Below are positions 58,001-64,000 of a DNA stretch of 64,000 nt, one piece after another. Within the stretch, counting starts at the first letter, position 1. Each line of letters begins with the position of its first letter. The notes under the pieces are model-generated. The model had not been told where the DNA came from and ran no database searches. It saw nothing but the letters and a program-made list of their open reading frames with translations. The DNA is from Lyophyllum atratum (taxonomy: Eukaryota; Basidiomycota; Agaricomycetes; Agaricales; Lyophyllaceae), in the NCBI GenBank assembly GCA_014905825.1, contig JACGCN010000016.1, positions 1,054,001-1,118,000 on the forward strand. Reading direction: 5' to 3'. Made by a program: the position numbers and the translations under genes.

Positions 58001-60852
58001 TCATGAGTTATCTCATGGGATGGGGAGATCGCTATGAATCTCACCATTATGTTTCAATATACTGGGACACGGCGGTGAGGACGTTGAAACGTCACTATCC
58101 TGCTTTGAAGCTCAGAAGGTATGTCCGAGAATTGATAACAGAAAGCACTAAACCAATGACTTTCTTTCAGTCATCTTGAACAGATTGCGGAGGCAGGGGG
58201 CGTCACATATCACGAAGAGCAAGGACGTACACAGCAGGTGAGACGAACATGGAAGATGTCATGACATGCACAGCTAACAGTGTCCAGGACGAGGTGGAGA
58301 GGCTGCATCTGCAAGATGGGAAGCTAACAGCAAAAGACGATCTGAAGGAGTACCAGGAGCGAGGTCATGCCCTTTGTGACGAGAACTTTCTCGATTTCAT
58401 GCTCAACACATATGATGGTCCCAGGCCTACGCCGGCGGAAACTGCGGGGGATGGAACTCAGTCAAGAACAACACTGAGAAGCGAGCGTGTACCATACAAG
58501 GAGGGCAGTGGCATGGACAAAAGGTGCCGCATCATACGCGGTCGCGGTCACGAGACGCTGCCACATTTTGTGGGCCCTTGGTTTCCAAGGAATGACAGGC
58601 CGGAGCTGCGAGAAATCTACTGCGCGAGTATGCTCGTGTTGCTTAGGCCGTGGCAGACTCTTGGGGACCTTAAAGGGGCAAATGAGACATTTGAAAACAG
58701 CTTCTGCCGATTCCAACAAACGGCTGGCGAGAGGATCAATCGAATACTGGACAACATCCAGTACTATCATGAATGTTCCGATGGGGCGAGGAAAAGAGCG
58801 GAGGGCAATAATGGTTCGGGAGGATGGCTGGATGGCGAGAATGTGGAAGATGAAAATTTGGAATGCGGAGATGGAGAAGGAGAACCTGGGCTGACCTCAG
58901 AAATCACAGATGCCGACATTGAGCGTGGGCGGTGGGAGGCCATGAGTGGAAGGGAATACGACTTTGGTGACAGGGCAATGTCTGTTGCGTTCGATGTTGG
59001 TATATTCCCTGAAGACCCTGCAGCGACTGTGTACAAGCAGGCGCCACGGAATGCGACCTTTGAAGACATGGCCACGTTCAACGCATGGGAAGCCAAGTTG
59101 AAGTCCATCACACGGATGGCTAACACGGATGTAATCGGGTCAGACCAGAACGAGGGTCAGGACAACACACCTGCTATCATTCGCCAGGTGAGCCCGGATG
59201 GAAACACCACACCGTCCGTCGCTGCGCAAAATCCTGGACATGCTGCGCAAAGCCCTGGACATGCGGAAGCGCATACACTCTCCCAGGCTCGGGAAAAGCT
59301 TGCTTCTCTAAACAATGATCAGCGCCGTGCACACACCATAATAGAGAAGCACTTGGTAGCGCACCTCTCAGGCGAAAAGCCACCTCAGCTTCTTATGTTG
59401 GTTCTTGGAGCAGGTGGCACCGGAAAGTCACGACTCATTGAAGCTATAACCGAGACATTCGAATACCATGCCGCTACACAGATCCTTTCAAAAACAGCGT
59501 CTACAGGTGTTGCTGCGAGTCTGATTGGAGGACAAACCTTGCACGGATGGGCCGGAATACCCGCTTCTCCAAAGAAGGAAGGGGACTGGACAGAAACTCG
59601 GTCGAAGGCTACCATGGCAAAGCGGAAGGCAAACATTGGACGCACAGAGTATCTTGCACACGACGAGGCTTGGATGAATTCCAAAACTATACTGGCAGCG
59701 CTATCCGAAATCTGCTGGAAAGTGAAGGCTGGAGAGGCATGCTCAGAAGCAACAAAGCCATTCGGAGGAATGAACATGATCATGTTTGGAGATCCCCACC
59801 AATTCCCGCCCGTTCGACAGGCAAATGGTGCACTGTACATGGATCGACCATCAACTGACAGTAAACGAGCGCTTCTGGGACGAGAGATATATCTCCAATT
59901 CACCACTGTTGTTATTCTCAAAGAGCAGAAGCGTATCAGAGACCCGGTGTGGAACCGAATCCTGAACAATCTGCGAGGAACCGGCTGTGAGGAGGATGAT
60001 CTGCAGGAAATCCGGAAGCTAATGCTGACCGATGCGTCCTGTGACATACCCGACTTTTCTCAACCTCCGTGGTCCGACGCAGTGCTTGTAACCTCACGTC
60101 ACGGAGTGCGCTCGCGATGGAACACAGCTTCGTTGATGAGGCATTGCAGCTCCACGGGACACCGGTTGTATGTGTCGCAGGCTGAGGATAGAGAGAGCCA
60201 GACGGGGGCACCCATCACTAAACCTCAAAAGCTGGTGTCGGTGGGAATGAAGGTCAAGGATACGGGGAGACTGCCAGAAAGGACTGAGATCGCAATCGGA
60301 ATGAAGGCAATGGTGCTCACCAATATCGCAACAGAGGCTGACATTGCGAATGGTACACGGGGAACGGTGGTGGACATAGTTCTCGATGTCAGAGAAGAGG
60401 TGCCAGACCCGGATGAAGTTGGGATGGCTTATCTTCAATACCCACCAGCCGTCATCTTGTTCAAGCCGGATGTGCCACCCAAGGATATGTTCGAGGGCCT
60501 GCCCCCCGGTATGATTCCCCTAAGCCCAACCGAGGTAACATTCCCGGTTACGACCCCCGATGGCCGGAAGTCCACCATTCGCCGCAGGCAGCTTGCTATC
60601 ACACCTGCATATGCATTCACCGATTATCGATCTCAAGGTCAAACCATTGAATATGTCATTGTGGACCTTGCCAAGCCCCCGGAGGGAAAGCTGACCGGAT
60701 TCAATGCTTATGTGGCGCTATCACGAAGCAGAGGACGGGGTACAATACGCCTGTTGCGCGATTGTGATGAAGAACTATTCACAAAACATCCATCAGATGA
60801 CTTATTATGGGAAGATGGGAGACTGGCACGGTTAGACAGACTCACCATATGA
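55013..60852 (+). CDS. Helitron RepHel: HUH rolling-circle nuclease fused to PIF1-type helicase
   Basis: The transposase of a rolling-circle DNA transposon. Five exons (55013-56150, 56210-56299, 56348-58118, 58171-58237, 58288-60852) join in frame into about 1876 residues. Residues 1-60 look SAP-like. About 120-255 is a Cys-containing DUF6570-type region (CAVCARELPHL...RICVECEKKL). The Helitron-like N domain starts near 470. The HUH motif is GTLHLHIILW near 729, and the paired-tyrosine motif WYITNYATKK is near 896. The helicase part has Walker A GAGGTGKS near 1395, Walker B-like AHDEAWM near 1481, GDPHQFPPV near 1522 and the final SRSRGRG motif near 1833. A short tandem repeat encoding NPGHAAQSPGHA is at 59224-59268. 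No stop or frameshift interrupts the spliced frame, so the gene may be active. Walker B ends AWM rather than the usual S-M pair. Confidence 0.93.
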
Positions 60853-60929
60853 GATATTGTAGTGTAACGGAGGGAGCGGTATGCAATCCATTGCCATTGT
60901 GGTGACTAAGCACCGGCTGTGGGAGCTTT

Positions 60930-60960
60930 CTTGGGGAACGCCCGCGGGGTAAGTTGCTAG
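60930..60960 (+). other. Candidate Helitron 3' terminus
   Basis: Some 80-108 bases after the RepHel stop codon. A GC-rich palindromic string CGCCCGCGGGG is followed within about ten bases by CTAG at 60957-60960. Helitron 3' ends have a hairpin then CTRR. Against it: the stem is short with almost no loop, and the next base is A, not the expected T. Confidence 0.3.
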
Positions 60961-61042
60961 AGCGTGGGGAGGGCTGGGATGTAAGAAATGACACCACAAA
61001 AGAGCCATGTTTACCCAAAGTAATTGTCTGCTGCCGCATAAT

Positions 61043-62515
61043 CTACATCTTTAGTCGTGTATTTTTACAGAGGCTATGCTCGAGCATCAGCACGGTATAC
61101 CCCATGGCATCTTTCTCCGCTGCCGTCAAATGAGTCTCCAGATAAAGGTGCAGTGTGACAAACGCATCAACGACCTCCTGTCTAGTAGGCGACGATCCGA
61201 CAAGGCCATATTTTTGAAGACCCTTTAGGGCGCCCTTTTTAACTCGGAATATGATGTTCCCAACGTCTTCCGCGCTAGGCATGGGACAAGCGTGTGCGAC
61301 TGCCATGTCACCGGCGATAAGCAATGCAGTGAGGGGTCCCACCCCATAAAACCGGTTTTCACCCTGCAGAAATTCGAGCAGTTCCAAAAAGGTGAAGTTT
61401 TGGTGTCCCGCCTGCCACACCGGCCATTCTGTCCTGGAGTCCCAAAGTGTGGAGATGAACTTTACTTGGCGGTGCTTCGATGCGGACCCGTACACGCCAT
61501 TGCGGATGAAGTATGCGTTGTCTTTCCCCGCTGCAACCAGAGCTGCGTGAAGGTCATCCCATTCCGAGATGTCGGTGAAGAAGCCAGGATGACTCTTGCC
61601 AAAATCGGATCCGTAGAAGAATGCTCGGTGCAATAAGAGACTGCCAAATCCCTCCTGCGTTAACAGACGATCTTTATCGCTGCATAGGTTCCTGATGGCA
61701 TACGATCGCGTTGGAGCAACATCCCGAAAAGGCATAAAATAGTCAGGATCTCTGGCGACTTTGCGTAAACCGCGATCTGATGATTTCTTGGATTGGTGGA
61801 GTGGATCAATGACAACAGGCAGAAGTCGGCGGAGGTACTGGAGAAAGGCGATGTGACCGTTTTCTTCAGACTGTGGAGCGGAAGGATGGGAAGCTTGAGA
61901 CAGGGAAGGCTTAACCCTAGCCTTCGGGGTTTTTCGTTCTGACCATAACAGCATTAAAGTGTCGAGATGATGAAGATAGGCAGACTCTGACGATGATTGG
62001 TTGGCTAGTGGGTGTGTCTTTAGCGCATTTTCAAGGTCAGTTATGACTTTGGGCAGTGTCCCCCGAGAGCCGCGAACACGATGACCTCGGTCTGTCAAGG
62101 TTCCTAGAGGGTCCTGGAATAGTCTCCAGACACAGTCCAACATGAATATGGATGTTGAGGGTATATGACGAAGAAGCAGCTGCATGACATGACATTTATG
62201 CATCGCATGTGCTCCCTTCGGAAACCCAAGCCACCTTTCTGCAACATCCATCACGCCTCGTCTGTTATACATCTTTATAGTATCTGGATCGGTGCTAAAG
62301 CGAGGAGGTGTATATCGAAAGTCTTCTGCGTGAAGACCCGCGATGAAGGATGACGCTTTAAACACAGTGGCTCGATTTGCTGATTTCCCTGACATGTTAT
62401 GAATGGTGTCGAGGCGACGCAGAAGTGAGAGGACCCAGTTTGGGTGATCGACAGGGACATGGATCAACGGAATTGCGTCTTCAATCAGTCCATTTATCCA
62501 CAGAAAAGGGCTCAT
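61043..62515 (-). CDS. HhH-motif protein recalling 5-hmdU kinase / thymine pyrophosphorylase helical domain
   Basis: An intronless frame of 490 residues. The first 270 residues have no clear motif but are alpha-helical and basic. Residues 285-440 form a compact block: GFGSLLLHRAFFYG, WDDLHAALVAAGKDNAYFIRNG, TEWPVWQAGHQNFTFLELLEF, FYGVGPLTALLIAGDM and then RVKKGALKGLQKYGLVG. The GVGPLTA turn is helix-hairpin-helix-like, as in DNA glycosylases. The whole block resembles, from memory, the domain annotated in many Agaricomycete proteins as 5-hmdU DNA kinase helical domain or alpha-glutamyl/putrescinyl thymine pyrophosphorylase-like. Those are phage-type enzymes of thymine hypermodification. The absence of introns contrasts with the surrounding genes. 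It is convergent with RepHel (190 bases apart), and its start lies beside a chromovirus LTR. The CDS is probable; the enzymatic role is speculative. Confidence 0.6.
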   Translation of the reverse strand: MSPFLWINGLIEDAIPLIHVPVDHPNWVLSLLRRLDTIHNMSGKSANRATVFKASSFIAGLHAEDFRYTPPRFSTDPDTIKMYNRRGVMDVAERWLGFPKGAHAMHKCHVMQLLLRHIPSTSIFMLDCVWRLFQDPLGTLTDRGHRVRGSRGTLPKVITDLENALKTHPLANQSSSESAYLHHLDTLMLLWSERKTPKARVKPSLSQASHPSAPQSEENGHIAFLQYLRRLLPVVIDPLHQSKKSSDRGLRKVARDPDYFMPFRDVAPTRSYAIRNLCSDKDRLLTQEGFGSLLLHRAFFYGSDFGKSHPGFFTDISEWDDLHAALVAAGKDNAYFIRNGVYGSASKHRQVKFISTLWDSRTEWPVWQAGHQNFTFLELLEFLQGENRFYGVGPLTALLIAGDMAVAHACPMPSAEDVGNIIFRVKKGALKGLQKYGLVGSSPTRQEVVDAFVTLHLYLETHLTAAEKDAMGYTVLMLEHSLCKNTRLKM

Positions 62516-62742
62516 TGATGCCAGGATAACCTTGCTGTGTGAGAGCCTGGCCCGGAGGGGACAAGACTACACTAAACGGACCACGCACCAGAACAGAACC
62601 TTGATGTATTTCGTATGCGAGAGACGAGTATCAAGAGTAGGTAGTGGTGGTAGTTAGAGGTAAGAACGTAAGTAGCGTCGAGGTGTGGTCAGGTATGGCC
62701 ACACAAGCATAAACAACCCGAAATGGTAATCGCAGGATTACA
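62516..62742 (-). repeat. 3' LTR of a Ty3/gypsy chromovirus (outer edge approximate)
   Basis: On the reverse strand, a G-rich polypurine tract (62743-62767) is followed directly by TGTAATCCTGCGATTACC at 62742, the typical start of a fungal gypsy LTR. The tract sits about 140 bases after the pol stop. The other end cannot be fixed because the second LTR is outside the window. It extends at most to near 62520, where the start codon of the next gene lies. Confidence 0.55.
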
Positions 62743-64000
62743 CCCCCCCCCGCCCCAAAAAAATCCGTGCATGTAAGTACGAAGGGAAGGATGAAGGAAC
62801 GGGGAAGTAGGTGAAAAAAAATCTGCTCACACGGGTGCGTTAAAAACCCAGTGGGAAAAGCTACCGGTGGCAGGAACATTGAGAAGGAGAACCGTACAAG
62901 TTGCCCTAACCGTTTCCTGCCAACCAGGTGCCGAGAGCCTCGTTTTCATCGAGGTCTTTTCCGGAAAGCCATCGATCGTGTTCTTGACCATATCCGGCGT
63001 AGCGCACGAGGTATTGATGACCGCGGCCGCGACGCCTTTGGGCGACGATCTTGTCGACCAACCATTCTTCCATCCCGTCCTCCGTAACGACCGGACCTGG
63101 CTCAGGGAATGCGCGGGATGGGAAGAGTTTGTTGTCGTTCTCGTGGAAGGGGAGCAGCTCGGAGGTATGGAAGGTGTCATATGTTTGAGGGGAATTCGGC
63201 ATGCTAATGGTGACATTCGAGGTATCCTTGTGAATGCCTGTAATCTCGAAGGGACCGTCGTAACGCGGCATGAACTTCGCCGCTCGCTTTTCGCCCTTCT
63301 GTTTGAAGAGTTTACGACGGTTCTTTGTCGATAAGCGAACGCGTTGTCCTATCTTGAAGGGGAATTTAGCGGAGCGCGTTGAGTTCGCCTGCGCAGCCTG
63401 TTGGATTTTCGCCTGTACGAGGTTATCTGCGGCTGTGCACGTGTCCAGAGCGATGCGTTTGGCAATCGCATGTGCGTCGACCTCCTCTACCGAGGCCGAT
63501 GGGCCAGGGGTTACCAAGGGCGGAATCACCCTCGGGGAACGACCTGTCCGCAAGTAAAATGGGGAAAATCCGGTTGACTTATTCACGGTATTCATGATGT
63601 CAAAACGTACTCGTTTAAGGGCCTTCGACCAGCCATGTTGGTTCCGATCGACGTGGTAGCGGAGGCACTGATTGATCGTCTTGTTAGACCTCTCGCTGGC
63701 ACCGTCGGTTTGAGGATGGTATGAAGAAGACATCTTGACCTTAACGCCAATCAGTCTGGTGAGATGCTTCCAAAATTTCGATACGAAGAGTTTGTCGCGA
63801 TCACAGACAATGTTTGAGGGTAGGCCGTTTTCACAGTACCAATTGTCGAAAAAGAGCTCGGCCAATCCGCGTGCGGTGAGATCAGTTCGAGTAGCCACAA
63901 TTTGGATATCGGAGTTTAACCTGTCGGTCATGGATAGTATGCAATTGAAACCGTTTTCCTCGGGTAAAGGGCCGACGAAGTCGATCGCGACCGATTCGCA
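62743..64000 (-). mobile_element. Ty3/gypsy chromovirus, 3' portion
   Basis: Combines the pol end, the polypurine tract (62743-62767) and the adjoining LTR. Only the 3' end of the element is in the window. Confidence 0.85.
62906..64000 (-). CDS. Ty3/gypsy chromovirus Pol, integrase and chromodomain end (partial)
   Basis: The C-terminal end of a retrotransposon polyprotein, entering from the right edge. The reverse frame opens CESVAIDFVGPLPEENGF, holding the first catalytic Asp of the integrase. It continues with VCDRDKLFVSKFW (second Asp) and SYHPQTDGASERSNK (Glu of the D,D35E triad). A GPY/F-like segment PRYDGPFEITGIHKD follows. A C-terminal chromodomain reads EEWLVDKIVAQRRRGRGHQYLVRYAGYGQEHDRWL, which would steer insertion to heterochromatin. 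It stops at 62906. The frame is unbroken across the visible 1.1 kb, so the copy may be recent. Gag, protease, reverse transcriptase and RNase H would lie beyond base 64000. Confidence 0.93.
   Translation of the reverse strand, partial: CESVAIDFVGPLPEENGFNCILSMTDRLNSDIQIVATRTDLTARGLAELFFDNWYCENGLPSNIVCDRDKLFVSKFWKHLTRLIGVKVKMSSSYHPQTDGASERSNKTINQCLRYHVDRNQHGWSKALKRVRFDIMNTVNKSTGFSPFYLRTGRSPRVIPPLVTPGPSASVEEVDAHAIAKRIALDTCTAADNLVQAKIQQAAQANSTRSAKFPFKIGQRVRLSTKNRRKLFKQKGEKRAAKFMPRYDGPFEITGIHKDTSNVTISMPNSPQTYDTFHTSELLPFHENDNKLFPSRAFPEPGPVVTEDGMEEWLVDKIVAQRRRGRGHQYLVRYAGYGQEHDRWLSGKDLDENEALGTWLAGNG

Larger units (their letters stand above)
50842..60960 (+). mobile_element. Helitron, putative extent including opposite-strand cargo genes
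   Basis: Certain core: the RepHel gene at 55013-60852. The right end is proposed at CTAG 60957-60960, preceded by a GC-rich palindrome. The left end is not found. It is placed here at the stop of the first of four small spliced reverse-strand genes (50842-54740) that lie between the last recognisable host gene and RepHel. Inclusion of these genes is inference: they lack known host families and are packed like cargo. Confidence 0.5.

Noticed and set aside
61180..61190. CTAG followed by T as a Helitron 3' end
   Set aside because: It fits CTRR|T better than 60960 but lies inside the intact 490-codon gene and lacks a preceding hairpin.
62500..62525. Primer-binding-site-like string suggesting a tandem second retroelement
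   Set aside because: The following frame is not Gag-like and no pol follows on that strand. The similarity is only partial.

Overview
The window is genomic DNA of a filamentous basidiomycete, most likely an Agaricomycete. Nearly every gene is split by short introns of about 45-65 bases with GTNNGT-type donors. Genes are tightly packed on both strands. The content fits a wood- or litter-associated mushroom: an exo-beta-1,3-galactanase with CBM35, a GH16 beta-glucanase, ERG5, a membrane protein with a mucin-like tail, and Helitron and chromovirus elements. No species can be named from the sequence alone.

Region by region: 1-1294, VIT/VWA protein (minus, runs off the left edge). 2120-3588, mitochondrial dicarboxylate-type carrier (plus). 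3971-5871, GH43 exo-1,3-galactanase (minus). 6502-8667, ROK1/DDX52 RNA helicase (plus). 9528-10882, HMG-box factor (plus). 10977-13145, CCA-adding enzyme (minus). 13573-14418, acyl-protein thioesterase (minus). 14902-17316, VAC8 (plus). 18327-20038, GH16 (plus). 20554-23083, BAG-domain protein (plus). 23448-27202, GYF-domain protein (minus). 27406-29878, SLC33-type acetyl-CoA transporter (minus). 31159-33239, cytochrome P450 (plus). 33587-35412, ERG5/CYP61 (minus). 35841-36935, single-pass membrane protein (plus). 37194-37609, a Tc1/mariner-type MITE. 38039-38547, mitochondrial LEA-like protein (plus). 39130-40610, eIF4A (plus). 40958-42155, ATP11 (plus). 42206-42874, NAD(P)-binding protein (minus). 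43010-43786, lipoyl(octanoyl)transferase (minus). 44466-45061, two tiny abutting tail-to-tail candidate genes. 46332-48351, ammonium transporter (plus). 48555-50507, prenylcysteine oxidase family (minus).

From about 50.8 kb to the right edge the window is mobile DNA. An apparently intact RepHel gene (55013-60852, five exons, about 1876 residues) carries the HUH nuclease, a paired-tyrosine motif and a PIF1-type helicase. Upstream, on the opposite strand, lie four compact intron-bearing genes that may be Helitron cargo. Downstream is a 490-codon intronless gene (61043-62515). It has a helix-hairpin-helix-like GVGPLTA motif and recalls the helical domain annotated in mushrooms as 5-hmdU DNA kinase / thymine pyrophosphorylase-like. 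It is followed by the LTR, polypurine tract and integrase-chromodomain end of a Ty3/gypsy chromovirus on the minus strand.

Functionally the left 50 kb is mostly housekeeping: mitochondrial transport and assembly (carrier, ATP11, LIP2), RNA metabolism (ROK1, CCA1, eIF4A), vacuole and lipid-anchor biology (VAC8, thioesterase, PCYOX), sterol synthesis and nitrogen uptake. No biosynthetic gene cluster is evident. The mobile right end, with a possible DNA-base-modification relative wedged between a Helitron and a chromovirus LTR, is the part most worth a second look.
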